A stretch of 64,000 bases of DNA. Source: Parapedobacter soli (GTDB lineage: Bacteria > Bacteroidota > Bacteroidia > Sphingobacteriales > Sphingobacteriaceae). Shown here piece after piece: positions 28,056-37,014 of the stretch. Each line of letters begins with the position of its first letter. Positions within the stretch are counted from its first letter, which is position 1. Both the position numbers and the translations under genes were made by a program. The stretch is from assembly GCF_025460835.1 (NCBI RefSeq), contig NZ_JAMXAY010000009.1, forward strand, positions 1-64,000. Reading direction: 5' to 3'. The notes beneath the pieces were generated by a model. It made no database searches. It saw only the letters and a program-made list of their open reading frames with translations, and was not told the DNA's origin.

Positions 28056-28793
28056 ATGACAACTCCGCAAACAGTAAAGCCCTACAACGATACCGATGCA
28101 GACAAAAAGCAGCAGGTTGCCGACATGTTCAATAATATTTCGGGCACCTATGATTTCCTCAACCATTTCATGTCGTTGGGTATCGATATCATTTGGCGCA
28201 AAAAAGCGATCCGATTGTTGAAAGCGAGCAAGCCGCAACGACTGCTTGACGTGGCTACGGGTACAGGTGATTTTGCGCTGGAGGCCATCAGGATCCTCCA
28301 GCCTAAGAAAGTGATCGGCGTAGACATCTCGTCGGGGATGCTGGCCATTGCACGCGAGAAGATCACCAAGAAGGGTCTGAGCGACCAGTTTGAAGTGGTG
28401 CTGGCAGACTCGGAGAACCTGCCTTTCGCAGACAGCACATTCGACGCGGTGACGGTTGCCTTTGGCGTGCGCAACTTCGAAAACCTGGAAAAGGGCCTCA
28501 CCGATATCCACCGGGTGCTCAAGCCCGGCGGCAAGGCGGTTATCCTTGAGTTCTCGAACCCCAAAGGTTTCCCGGTGAAACAGCTTTACCGTTTTTATTT
28601 CAACCACATCACGCCGCTCATCGGGAAGGTGTTTTCGAAAGACCACCGGGCATACAGCTACCTGCCCGAGTCCGTTGCACAGTTCCCCGATGGGGCGCGG
28701 TTCACCGACATCCTCCAACGTGCGGGCTTCCACGGGGCAGTGGCTCGTCCGCAGACATTCGGCATCTGCACCATCTATATCGGAACGAAATAA
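28056..28793 (+). CDS. ubiE: Demethylmenaquinone methyltransferase (MenG/UbiE)
   Basis: SAM-dependent methyltransferase of 245 residues for the last step of menaquinone synthesis. The motif LLDVATGTGDFALEA binds SAM; LADSENLPFADSTFDAVTVA and NFENLEKGLTDIHRVLKPGG are family signatures, as is the opening VADMFNNISGTYDFLNHFMS. The start at 28056 is chosen because upstream codons run into rnpB. Menaquinone feeds the cbb3 oxidase branch further along. Its stop overlaps the porT start by one base. Confidence 0.94.
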   Translation: MTTPQTVKPYNDTDADKKQQVADMFNNISGTYDFLNHFMSLGIDIIWRKKAIRLLKASKPQRLLDVATGTGDFALEAIRILQPKKVIGVDISSGMLAIAREKITKKGLSDQFEVVLADSENLPFADSTFDAVTVAFGVRNFENLEKGLTDIHRVLKPGGKAVILEFSNPKGFPVKQLYRFYFNHITPLIGKVFSKDHRAYSYLPESVAQFPDGARFTDILQRAGFHGAVARPQTFGICTIYIGTK

Positions 28794-29506
28794 TGGGGTG
28801 GCGGTGCCTGCATATCGGTTGCTGCTTGGCGGTTTTCTTGTCCATTGCCATGGCCACGCATGGCCAACTGCGCTACCAGCGGTGGGGCGGCGGCGTAGAC
28901 GACGAGCCCCTGCATTTCGGTTTCAGCTTCCACTACATCAATGCGGACTATAAGTTTGACTTGAAGGAAAATTGGCGGGAACTGGGGTATACGCAGGTCA
29001 CGTCGCCTTTTTCCCATAATGTTGGTCTCGGATTGCTTGCCGATGCAAAACTGACGGAGAACCTCAACCTCCGGCTGCAACCTAACTTGAGATTTATGAA
29101 TATCCATGTGAAGATGTTTAATGGCGGAAATCTTGTAAATAAAGATCATTCTAACATACATCGCTCTGACATCGGCATCCCTTTGTTATTGAAGTTCAAG
29201 TCCGACCGGAAAACAAACATGCGGGGTTACCTCATCGGCGGTGGGGAATTAGCTTTCAACGCCTCCTCTGCGAAAAGATACGATCGCAGCAAGGATATCA
29301 TGACAACCCGGAGTTACCTCGCTTACACCGCAGGCATCGGTTTCGACATCTATTTCGAGTATTTCAAAATGTCGCCCGAAATCCGTTGGGTGCAAAGTAT
29401 CGGTAATATGCTGGATGACGATCCTAAAAACACATTTAATGTCAACGACTCCCCCATACAACGGCTCTACATGCGGAGCTTCCAGGTGAGTCTGTATTTT
29501 GAGTGA
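28793..29506 (+). CDS. porT: PorT-like outer-membrane protein of the type IX secretion system
   Basis: A 237-residue exported beta-barrel protein: signal peptide to about residue 24 (MATHGQ), then a family pattern with FGFSFHYINADYKFDLKENW near the start and NDSPIQRLYMRSFQVSLYFE at the end. PorT is needed for type IX secretion and gliding in Bacteroidota, and porT lies directly after ubiE in several of these genomes. It overlaps ubiE by one base (TAATG), consistent with co-translation. Identification rests on pattern and gene order. Confidence 0.8.
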   Translation: MGWRCLHIGCCLAVFLSIAMATHGQLRYQRWGGGVDDEPLHFGFSFHYINADYKFDLKENWRELGYTQVTSPFSHNVGLGLLADAKLTENLNLRLQPNLRFMNIHVKMFNGGNLVNKDHSNIHRSDIGIPLLLKFKSDRKTNMRGYLIGGGELAFNASSAKRYDRSKDIMTTRSYLAYTAGIGFDIYFEYFKMSPEIRWVQSIGNMLDDDPKNTFNVNDSPIQRLYMRSFQVSLYFE

Positions 29507-29520
29507 GGTGATGATGGAGG

Positions 29521-29618
29521 TCTCATATCTCATATCTCATATCTCATATCTCACATCTAATGTCTAGTGTCTAATATCTAATATCTAGTGTCTAATATCT
29601 CACATCTCATGTCTAAAA
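29521..29618. repeat. Heptanucleotide tandem array containing the SDR start codon
   Basis: Fourteen 7-base units, four TCTCATA followed by TCTCACA, TCTAATG, TCTAGTG, TCTAATA (x2), TCTAGTG, TCTAATA, TCTCACA, TCTCATG and TCTAAAA. It occupies the whole gap between porT and the next gene; the ATG at 29609 of that gene is inside unit 13, so the ribosome-binding region is repeat sequence. Confidence 0.9.
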
Positions 29619-30373
29619 ATAAAACAGCATTCATCACAGGAGCAAGTGCCGGTATCGGCGAAGCTTGCGCGCGGGTATTCGCCCGTGAGGGTTACGATTT
29701 GTTATTGGCGGCACGACGCATCGATCGCCTGGAAGCACTATCGGCAGAACTTACGGCGGCGTACGGCATACAAACCCATTTGCTGGCGCTCGACGTCCGG
29801 AATGCAGACGAGGTATTTGATGCGTTCAACAACATTCCTGAGCAATGGAAACAGATAGACGTGTTGGTAAATAACGCCGGCCTGAGCCAGGGACTCGACC
29901 CGATACATACGAGCGATATCGGCGACTGGGACCGGATGATTGACACCAACATCAAGGGCTTGCTGTATGTTACCCGTGCCGTGGCACCGGGCATGGCTGC
30001 ACGGAAACAGGGCCACATCATCAACATCGGCTCTATCGCCGGTAAGGAGGTATACCCAAACGGCAATGTGTACTGTGCCACCAAGCATGCCGTGGATGCA
30101 CTTACCAAAGGGATGCGGATCGATCTGCTAACCAAGCACATCAAAGTGACGGCCATCCATCCCGGCATGGTGGAAACCGAGTTTTCGGAAGTGCGCTTCA
30201 AAGGCGACAGGGAACGTGCTGCAGCGGTATACGACCGTATCGAGCCGCTTATAGCCGAAGATATCGCCGAAGCCGTCTGGTTTGTAACCTCTCGCCCCGG
30301 GCATGTCAACATTAACGACATGGTCATCATGCCCACCATGCAGGCTAGCGCAACCATCGCAATACGTGAATAG
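29609..30373 (+). CDS. Short-chain dehydrogenase/reductase (YdfG-like)
   Basis: NAD(P)-dependent oxidoreductase of 254 residues. The cofactor motif TGASAGIG is at 10-17, NNAG at about 87, and the catalytic Ser and YxxxK appear in GSIAGKEVYPNGNVYCATK. The pattern LAARRIDRLEALSAEL and MVETEFSEVRFKGD is that of the YdfG group, which oxidises 3-hydroxy acids such as L-allo-threonine. The ATG at 29609 lies in the heptamer array; an in-frame GTG at 29588 would only add repeat-coded residues. Confidence 0.9.
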   Translation: MSKNKTAFITGASAGIGEACARVFAREGYDLLLAARRIDRLEALSAELTAAYGIQTHLLALDVRNADEVFDAFNNIPEQWKQIDVLVNNAGLSQGLDPIHTSDIGDWDRMIDTNIKGLLYVTRAVAPGMAARKQGHIINIGSIAGKEVYPNGNVYCATKHAVDALTKGMRIDLLTKHIKVTAIHPGMVETEFSEVRFKGDRERAAAVYDRIEPLIAEDIAEAVWFVTSRPGHVNINDMVIMPTMQASATIAIRE

Positions 30374-30429
30374 CGACCTTTATTTCGTTTTCAATTAAAG
30401 TGGGTATTTTTTCCCTATTTTGCACCACC

Positions 30430-32229
30430 ATGAGAAGAATCCAACTAAATTTGCTCGTCCTTATGACTACCATCACCACCGCTGCATTCGCCGTGCCATC
30501 CATCCACTTCGAAGTATCGTTCAAGGAGCCTCAGGCCCACTACGCTGAGATCAAAATGGAAATCTCAGATTTCCGCAACGACTATATCGATGTGAAGATG
30601 CCGGTATGGACGCCGGGTTCGTACCTGATACGCGAATATGCCAGGCACGTTGAAAGCGTGGAAGCGTGTGACGCTGCCGGCACACACCTCACCGTGCAAA
30701 AAACAGCTAAGAACACGTGGCGCATCCACTCGAAAAAGGCAGAAAAAGTGACGTTCAGTTACCGCATCTATGGGTTTGAGGTTTCCGTGCGGACCAACTT
30801 CATCGACGACAGCCATGCCTTCCTTTCGCCCGCCGCCACCTTCATGTATGTCGACGGCATGCTAAACCTTCCGGCCGAGGTAACGGTCATCCCACATGCC
30901 AATTGGTCTACAATATCCACCGGATTGGAATCAGTAGCCGGCAAACCGAATACCTTCCATGCCGCCGACTTCGACATCCTGTTTGACTCGCCTATCGAAG
31001 TGGGTAACCAGGATGTATTTACCTTCGAAGCCGCTGGTGTGCACCATGAAATTGCCATGGTGGGGGGTGGCAATTATGACAAAGCACGGCTGACGGCTGA
31101 TTGCGCTGCCATTGTGGAGGAGGCGACCGCTATCTTCGGTGTTAACCCGAATAAGCGGTACGTATTCATTGTGCACAATTACCAGTCGGGCGGCGGCGGA
31201 CTGGAACACCTTAACTCTACCGTATTGGGCGCGAGCAGGAACGGCTACCAAAGCGAACGCTCCTACGTGGGATTCCTCGGCTTGGTGGCACACGAGTACT
31301 TCCACTTATGGCACGTGAAGCGCCTACGCCCCATGGAGCTCGGCCCGTTTAACTACGACGCGGAAAACTATACCTCCGCACTTTGGATTATGGAAGGTTT
31401 CACAGCCTACTACGACAACCTATTGCTCCGCCGATGTGGTTTCCTGAGCGAAGGCAGTTATTTGCAGGCACTCACCAGCGACATCAACGCGGTCGAGAAC
31501 CGCCCAGGCAGCCAAATCCAGTCGGCAGCACAGGCCAGCTTCGATGCTTGGATCAAGCAATACCGGCCCGACGAGAACTCCGTCAATACGAGCGTATCGT
31601 ATTATAATAAAGGAGCCTTGCTGGCTATGTTGCTCGACGTCAAAATTCTCGCCGCCACACGGGGCGAAAAACGACTGGATGACGTTTTAAAAGCAGCATA
31701 CGAGCAGTTCTATGTATCGGGAAAACGCGGTTTCGAAGAACAGGAGTTCCGGGCACTGGTCGAGCAGACCGCAGGCACTTCCGTAGCAGACATCTTCGAT
31801 GCGGCGCGCGCCGTGGGCCCGTTGGATTACAATAGTTACCTCAATGCAGTCGGTTATGAGTTGGTCGATAACAACCAAGGGCTGGAGCTGCCGGAACTTG
31901 GCTTCAACACTTCGGTAAACGACGGCCGCATAGTGGTGACCAGCGTAACACGTGGCACCGGTGCGTGGGACGGCGGGATAAATGTGAGGGATGAAATCCT
32001 CGCCATCGATGGCGAGCGACTGGACGCCAACGGCCGCGAGCTGAACCGCCTGATGCAAACCGCAAGTGTAGGTGACGTGCTCAACGTACTGTTAGCGCGT
32101 GACGGGAAAATCCGGGAGCTGGAAATCACCCTGGCAAAGGATACCAAAGGGTCATTCCGCATCATGCCGCTACAAAACGCGTCAGCGGAACAAATTGAAC
32201 TGGGAAAAATCTGGCTTTCGTTAAATTAA
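30430..32229 (+). CDS. M61-family glycyl aminopeptidase-like metallopeptidase
   Basis: Exported peptidase of 599 residues with a signal peptide ending near AAFA. An N-terminal beta domain precedes a thermolysin-like catalytic domain: zinc ligands H288 and H292 with catalytic E289 in HEYFHLWHVKRLRP, and third ligand E322 in WIMEGFTAYY. A PDZ domain closes the protein (GAWDGGINVRDEILAIDGER). Family members release N-terminal Gly or Ala. The start at 30430 gives the signal peptide; a near -7 box TATTTTG ends about 8 bases upstream. Its stop codon lies within the first unit of the next array. Confidence 0.93.
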   Translation: MRRIQLNLLVLMTTITTAAFAVPSIHFEVSFKEPQAHYAEIKMEISDFRNDYIDVKMPVWTPGSYLIREYARHVESVEACDAAGTHLTVQKTAKNTWRIHSKKAEKVTFSYRIYGFEVSVRTNFIDDSHAFLSPAATFMYVDGMLNLPAEVTVIPHANWSTISTGLESVAGKPNTFHAADFDILFDSPIEVGNQDVFTFEAAGVHHEIAMVGGGNYDKARLTADCAAIVEEATAIFGVNPNKRYVFIVHNYQSGGGGLEHLNSTVLGASRNGYQSERSYVGFLGLVAHEYFHLWHVKRLRPMELGPFNYDAENYTSALWIMEGFTAYYDNLLLRRCGFLSEGSYLQALTSDINAVENRPGSQIQSAAQASFDAWIKQYRPDENSVNTSVSYYNKGALLAMLLDVKILAATRGEKRLDDVLKAAYEQFYVSGKRGFEEQEFRALVEQTAGTSVADIFDAARAVGPLDYNSYLNAVGYELVDNNQGLELPELGFNTSVNDGRIVVTSVTRGTGAWDGGINVRDEILAIDGERLDANGRELNRLMQTASVGDVLNVLLARDGKIRELEITLAKDTKGSFRIMPLQNASAEQIELGKIWLSLN

Positions 32230-32344
32230 TTGTTAATTGTTAATTGTTAATTGTTAATTGTTAATTGTTAATTGTTAATTGTTAGTTGTTAGTTGTTAGT
32301 TGTTAATTGTTGGTTGTTAATTGTCAATTGTTGGTTGTTAGTGG
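32226..32344. repeat. Heptanucleotide tandem array, TTAATTG type
   Basis: Seventeen 7-base units: eight TTAATTG, three TTAGTTG, then mixed TTAATTG, TTGGTTG, TCAATTG, TTGGTTG and TTAGTGG. The M61 peptidase stop codon is inside the first unit. Read on the minus strand the unit is CAATTAA, i.e. AACAATT, one base from the AACCATT of the neighbouring array. Confidence 0.93.
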
Positions 32345-32371
32345 TCAAGTATTACCGTTCGGCTAAAAGGC

Positions 32372-32546
32372 ATTAACCATTGACCATTAACCATTGACCA
32401 TTGACCATTGACCATTGACCATTAACCATTAACCATTAACCATTAACCATTGACCATTAACCATTGACCATTAACCATTGACCATTAACCATTGACCATT
32501 AACCATTGACCATTAACCATTGACCATTAACCATTGACCATTAAAA
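32372..32546. repeat. Heptanucleotide tandem array, ATTRACC type
   Basis: Twenty-four 7-base units of ATTAACC or ATTGACC, largely alternating so that a 14-base higher-order unit appears, ending in a degenerate ATTAAAA. That last unit supplies the stop codon of the minus-strand gene that follows. A 27-base unique spacer separates it from the previous array; together they fill the space between two convergent genes. Confidence 0.93.
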
Positions 32547-33035
32547 CACGAACCGTATCGATAGGCCGATTCCGTCGAACCGCACCCCCGACTCGGGCGT
32601 CAGTTCCATTGTAGGTTTCCAGTCCAATGACAGGTTGATGGGTGCTTCGGGGATTTTGTAATCGGCCCCTACCACACCGTCAAAACTCCAGGCTAAGCCA
32701 CTCGAATCGGTGTCTTTATAGCGGTAATGTCCCAGTCCACCACCAAAACCGTAATACCAACGCAACCCTTCCACATCGATAAAATTCACAGGCTGGTGGA
32801 TTTCGTACAGCCCGAGCAACTTAAAAATGGTAAAATTCCGGTTGCCCTGGAAATTCAGAATCCCGTCGATGGCGTGGCTCTCGTTGAGAAAGTGCTTATA
32901 GGTAATCCCGTTTGCAACACCAAACCGCCCCCCTATCGCCCGGGTATAATCGCTTCCCTCCTGTGCCATAACGGGATGGCTAATAATTCCAAAAAATATA
33001 ACCGCAACGAATAAGGCCGATCGTTTTATTTCCAT
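32541..33035 (-). CDS. Small outer-membrane beta-barrel protein, unknown role
   Basis: Exported protein of 164 residues starting MEIKRSALFVAVIFFGIISH with a signal peptide cleaved near VMAQ. The mature part has alternating strands and glycines (GGRFGVANGITYKHF, WYYGFGGGLGHYRY) and ends in a C-terminal strand IGLSIRFVF, the outer-membrane signature. Upstream in-frame codons to 33392 are not part of it because the signal peptide sets the start. The stop codon lies at the edge of the heptamer array. No specific function recognised. Confidence 0.7.
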   Translation of the reverse strand: MEIKRSALFVAVIFFGIISHPVMAQEGSDYTRAIGGRFGVANGITYKHFLNESHAIDGILNFQGNRNFTIFKLLGLYEIHQPVNFIDVEGLRWYYGFGGGLGHYRYKDTDSSGLAWSFDGVVGADYKIPEAPINLSLDWKPTMELTPESGVRFDGIGLSIRFVF

Positions 33036-33185
33036 GCCACTACCTGCACAAAACAGATGCCAATATGCTATCCGATACCGGGGGACGGGAGCTATTTTTT
33101 CGAAAACTATGATTTCCTTGAAATTGTTATTAACTTTAGATGCGCTGGCATGGATTTCCGGCGATAGTATAAACCGATCAGATAA

Positions 33186-34955
33186 ATGGTTATGGAAAGA
33201 TCCACCCGTATTTTTGATATACTCACATATTACAAAAAACATTACGCCAAGCCGGTCATGGTTGCAGGGAAGGCAACCGGTAAATGGACGAATTACTCGA
33301 CAGACGATTTTCTGTCTATCGTAGACAACCTCAGTAAGGGGCTGGTAGCAAAGGGGGTCCGTAAAGGTGACAAAATAGCACTCATGTCGCACAACCGGCC
33401 CGAATGGAACTTCTGCGACTTCGCCATCAACCAGCTAGGGGCGGCGGTTGTGCCCCTCTACCCCACGCTTTCCAAACAAGACCTATCTTTCATTATCAGC
33501 GACGCCGAAGTCAAAATTATCTTGCTCAGCGATACCGAGCTTTACGAAAAGATAGCCGAAGCACTGGCAGAAAACAACTTGGACATCCCCATCTATACCT
33601 TCGACACCGTAGATGCCAAGCCTTCGTGGCAAACACTGGTGGATGAAGGCAAACAACTAGATATCGATTTGGCACCTTACCGTGACGCCGTGGTAGAAGA
33701 CGACTTGCTAACCCTGATTTACACATCCGGCACAACCGGCAAACCCAAGGGCGTGTGCCTCTCCCATAAAAATGTGTTGACGAATGTATATGATTGCTTC
33801 GAACTACTGCCCAGCTACTTCAAGAAGGCGCTGAGCTTCCTGCCACTATGCCATATTTTTGAGCGCATGGTAGTGTACCTGTATTTCGCCAAAGGTGTGG
33901 AAGTGCATTATGCGGAGAGTCTGGATACTATCGTGGCAGACATCAATGATGTGAAGCCGGATGGGTTTACCACCGTGCCCCGTGTTTTGGAGAAAGTCTA
34001 TGACAAAATTGTATTGAAAGGCAAAGCGCTCACCGGAGTGAAAAAGCAGATTTTTTTCTGGGCGCTCAACCTGGGGCTCAACAACAAAGAACCGGGCAAA
34101 AACAGCGGTTGGTTTGAGTTCCGGCTGGGTATTGCCCGCAAGTTGGTGTTCAAGAAATGGCAGGAAGCACTTGGCGGCAATATCAAGCTGATTGTTTCGG
34201 GTGGTGCCGCACTCCAACCCCGCTTGGCGCGTGTATTCTGGGCGGCCGGCATACCCGTGATGGAGGGTTACGGCCTCACAGAAACCTCGCCGGTAATCGC
34301 CGTGAATACGCTGGAAAAGGATGGCGTGAAATTCGGAACGGTGGGGAAAGTGCTTAAGAGTGTGGATGTAAAAATTGCCGACGACGGCGAAATATTGTGT
34401 AAAGGCCCCAGCATCTTCGAAAGCTACTACAAGAACGAGGCCGCTACCGCCGAAGTGATCGATAACGAGGGCTATTTACACACGGGCGATATCGGCGACC
34501 TGGATGCCGAGGGTTTCTTGCGCGTAACGGACCGTAAGAAAGAAATGTTTAAAACCGCCGGTGGCAAATACGTGGCACCCCAAGTGCTGGAAAACAAATT
34601 CATGGAGTCAACCATGATCGCCCAGGTGATGGTCGTCGGCGAAAACCGCAGATTCCCCGCCGCGCTTATTGTGCCCGCTTTCGATGTATTGGAACAATGG
34701 TGTGGGATCAAGGGGATTCCCTTCGGCTCGAACGAGGAAGCCGTAAAGAACCCGGCCGTCATTGAGAAATACCAACGGGAAATCGACCAGCTGAACCAAG
34801 GGTTCGGACAATGGGAAAAGGTGAAGAAATTCGTCCTGCTGCCCAACCAATGGACCATCGATGCCGGTGAGCTCACACCGAAGCTCAGCTTGAAGCGCAA
34901 GGTGATATTGAAGCGGCATGAAGAAGCCATAAACGGCATCTACGAAGAAAACTGA
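33186..34955 (+). CDS. Long-chain acyl-CoA synthetase
   Basis: AMP-forming ligase of 589 residues activating fatty acids to acyl-CoA. The phosphate-binding motif IYTSGTTGKPKGVCLSHKN is near 177-195; VMEGYGLTETSPV and LHTGDIGDLDAEGFLRVTDR are the later adenylation motifs. The insert and C-terminus (AGELTPKLSLKRKVILKRHE) match the FAA1/long-chain group. A second ATG two codons in (33192) could also serve. The yihY gene follows 16 bp later. Confidence 0.92.
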   Translation: MVMERSTRIFDILTYYKKHYAKPVMVAGKATGKWTNYSTDDFLSIVDNLSKGLVAKGVRKGDKIALMSHNRPEWNFCDFAINQLGAAVVPLYPTLSKQDLSFIISDAEVKIILLSDTELYEKIAEALAENNLDIPIYTFDTVDAKPSWQTLVDEGKQLDIDLAPYRDAVVEDDLLTLIYTSGTTGKPKGVCLSHKNVLTNVYDCFELLPSYFKKALSFLPLCHIFERMVVYLYFAKGVEVHYAESLDTIVADINDVKPDGFTTVPRVLEKVYDKIVLKGKALTGVKKQIFFWALNLGLNNKEPGKNSGWFEFRLGIARKLVFKKWQEALGGNIKLIVSGGAALQPRLARVFWAAGIPVMEGYGLTETSPVIAVNTLEKDGVKFGTVGKVLKSVDVKIADDGEILCKGPSIFESYYKNEAATAEVIDNEGYLHTGDIGDLDAEGFLRVTDRKKEMFKTAGGKYVAPQVLENKFMESTMIAQVMVVGENRRFPAALIVPAFDVLEQWCGIKGIPFGSNEEAVKNPAVIEKYQREIDQLNQGFGQWEKVKKFVLLPNQWTIDAGELTPKLSLKRKVILKRHEEAINGIYEEN

Positions 34956-34971
34956 ACGCAAAGCTGCCGCT

Positions 34972-35946
34972 ATGAGATTTTTACGCGCAGAATTTTATAA
35001 GGACATCTTCAAACTACTTAGCGATAGCGCCTCCGAATTCGCCAAAGACAAGGCAATGAAGATGAGTGCATCGCTCGCTTACTACACCATTTTCTCCATC
35101 GCCCCCCTACTGCTCATTGTTATCTGGCTGGTGGGGTTTTTCTATGGTGAGTTGCTCTCCGGACCCCAAGATGCCCAAACGGAGGTTTTCGACGAATTTG
35201 CAAACATATTCGGTCCGGAAACGGCAGCACAGATACAGCAGATCATCCAAAACATCAGCGTATCAAACAAATCCGGGCTGGGAATTGCCATTGGCATTGG
35301 TACGTTGGTCATCGGATCGACCACCATCTTCATCGAAATCCAGGACTCGCTCAATCGGATCTGGGGGGTCAGACCCAAACCCAAAAAAGGATGGTTGAAG
35401 TTACTGCTCGACCGCGCCTTATCCCTCTCGATGGTACTCGGTCTGGGCTTCCTGCTCATCGTATCGCTGATCGCCAATGGTATCGTGGTGGCCTTGAGCT
35501 CGCAGATTACCGCCTATTTCCCGGACATATCCGTCTTCGTTGTGCAATGGATCAATGTGGGGCTCACCTTCGTTGTGATTACTGCCCTCTTCGCGTTCAT
35601 TTTCCATTTCCTTCCCGATGCGCGGATGCGTTTCCGCGACGTGGTTGGCGGCGCATTGTTTACCGCCGCGCTGTTCATGCTGGGCCGGTACCTCATTGCG
35701 CTCTATATGCAATTTTCCGCTCCCGCCTCCGCCTATGGCGCCGCAGGTGCCATCATCGTCATGCTCCTATGGGTCTATTACTCGGCTGCCATCCTCTATT
35801 TCGGGGCTGAGTTTACCAAGGTCTATGCACTGAAATACGGCAAAGGCGTCTGGCCGTCGTCTTATGCGGTGAAAGTTGTGGTCACCGAACAGGAGGTGGA
35901 GGGTGAGCCCATCCGTATACCCGATGGTCAAAAGAGCGAAAGCTGA
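34972..35946 (+). CDS. YihY/BrkB-family inner-membrane protein
   Basis: A 324-residue protein with about six transmembrane helices. Family motifs are visible: AKDKAMKMSASLAYYTIFSIAP near the start, IGSTTIFIEIQDSLNRIW, and FLPDARMRFRDVVGGALFTA followed by YGAAGAIIVMLLWVYYSA. The family was once called RNase BN by mistake; its role is unknown. It is 16 bp after the acyl-CoA synthetase, and its 3' end overlaps the convergent dinB by 19 bp. Confidence 0.88.
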   Translation: MRFLRAEFYKDIFKLLSDSASEFAKDKAMKMSASLAYYTIFSIAPLLLIVIWLVGFFYGELLSGPQDAQTEVFDEFANIFGPETAAQIQQIIQNISVSNKSGLGIAIGIGTLVIGSTTIFIEIQDSLNRIWGVRPKPKKGWLKLLLDRALSLSMVLGLGFLLIVSLIANGIVVALSSQITAYFPDISVFVVQWINVGLTFVVITALFAFIFHFLPDARMRFRDVVGGALFTAALFMLGRYLIALYMQFSAPASAYGAAGAIIVMLLWVYYSAAILYFGAEFTKVYALKYGKGVWPSSYAVKVVVTEQEVEGEPIRIPDGQKSES

Positions 35947-36992
35947 GCCGATGCAAGCTTAACTCGGTCGAAATTACTGGCTGAAACCCCTAATAGCCGT
36001 ATCGGCATGGGGTCTCCCGCTGTTACGGCACGGAGCGAGCGGCATGCCAGCTCCATCACATCTTCAAATTCATCGGTGTAATGAGACAATGTGTGACTGC
36101 GGGTGACCAGCCTGAAATCAGCGAACCGGACTTTCAGCGTAAACGTACGCCCTTTCAGGTTGCGGTTCTTCAGCCGGTTTATGAGCTTAGCCGTTATTTT
36201 GCCCAGTTCTTCCTCCATCGTGTCTAAGCTCACCAGGTCTGTGGAGAACGTGTCTTCCACCGCTACGGATTTCAGCTCGCGGTTAGGTTGCACGACACGG
36301 TCGTCTATACCCCGTACGATACGGTAATAGAAACGGCCGCTCTTGCCAAACAACCGCACCAGCTCCGCTTCGGGCATCCGTTTGAGGTCTGCCCCGGTGA
36401 ATAATTGCAGCTTCCGCATTTTGGCGGCGGTGACCTTACCGACACCAAAAAATTTCTCGACGGGGAGCTGCTCCATGAACCGCTCCACGCGCGACGGCCC
36501 GATGAACGTAAGGCCATCCGGCTTGTCTATGTCAGAGGCTATCTTTGCCACAAACTTATTGATAGAGACACCGGCCGATGCCGTAAGCAAGAGCTCGCTG
36601 CGGATATCGGATTTGATACGCTTGGCAATTTCGATAGCAGATCCGATCCCCTGTTTATCGGTGGTTACATCCAAGTATGCTTCATCGAGCGATAGCGGTT
36701 CGATCAGGTCGGTATAGCGCCTGAAAACCGCACGTATCTGCGCGGAAACAGCTTTATACACATCAAATCTGGGGGGAACGAACAAGGCATGGGGACAAAG
36801 TCTGATGGCCCTGCTGGATGGCATGGCAGAATGTATGCCGAAACCGCGGGCTTCGTAACTGGCCGTTGCTACCACCCCACGGCTCGTGGGAGGACCGCCA
36901 ACCACGAGCGGTTTACCCCGGTATTCCGGAAAATCCCGCTGCTCTACCGACGCATAAAACGCATCCATATCGATATGGATGATCTTCCGCAT
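35928..36992 (-). CDS. dinB: DNA polymerase IV
   Basis: Y-family translesion polymerase of 354 residues. The opening IIHIDMDAFYASVEQRD carries the first metal-binding Asp, and SLDEAYLDVT (about 101-110) the catalytic Asp-Glu pair. A helix-hairpin-helix segment (GVGKVTAAKMRKL) and the little-finger domain (RNLKGRTFTLKVRFADF) follow. It begins 22 bp after the stop of the upstream surface-protein gene, so they may share a transcript. No LexA-like operator is obvious. Confidence 0.94.
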   Translation of the reverse strand: MRKIIHIDMDAFYASVEQRDFPEYRGKPLVVGGPPTSRGVVATASYEARGFGIHSAMPSSRAIRLCPHALFVPPRFDVYKAVSAQIRAVFRRYTDLIEPLSLDEAYLDVTTDKQGIGSAIEIAKRIKSDIRSELLLTASAGVSINKFVAKIASDIDKPDGLTFIGPSRVERFMEQLPVEKFFGVGKVTAAKMRKLQLFTGADLKRMPEAELVRLFGKSGRFYYRIVRGIDDRVVQPNRELKSVAVEDTFSTDLVSLDTMEEELGKITAKLINRLKNRNLKGRTFTLKVRFADFRLVTRSHTLSHYTDEFEDVMELACRSLRAVTAGDPMPIRLLGVSASNFDRVKLASAQLSLF

Positions 36993-37014
36993 GTCATTAA
37001 TCCCCTATTTTACA

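Noticed and set aside
27516-32546. Tandem arrays as CRISPR
   Set aside because: Units are 7 bases with no unique spacers and no cas genes nearby.
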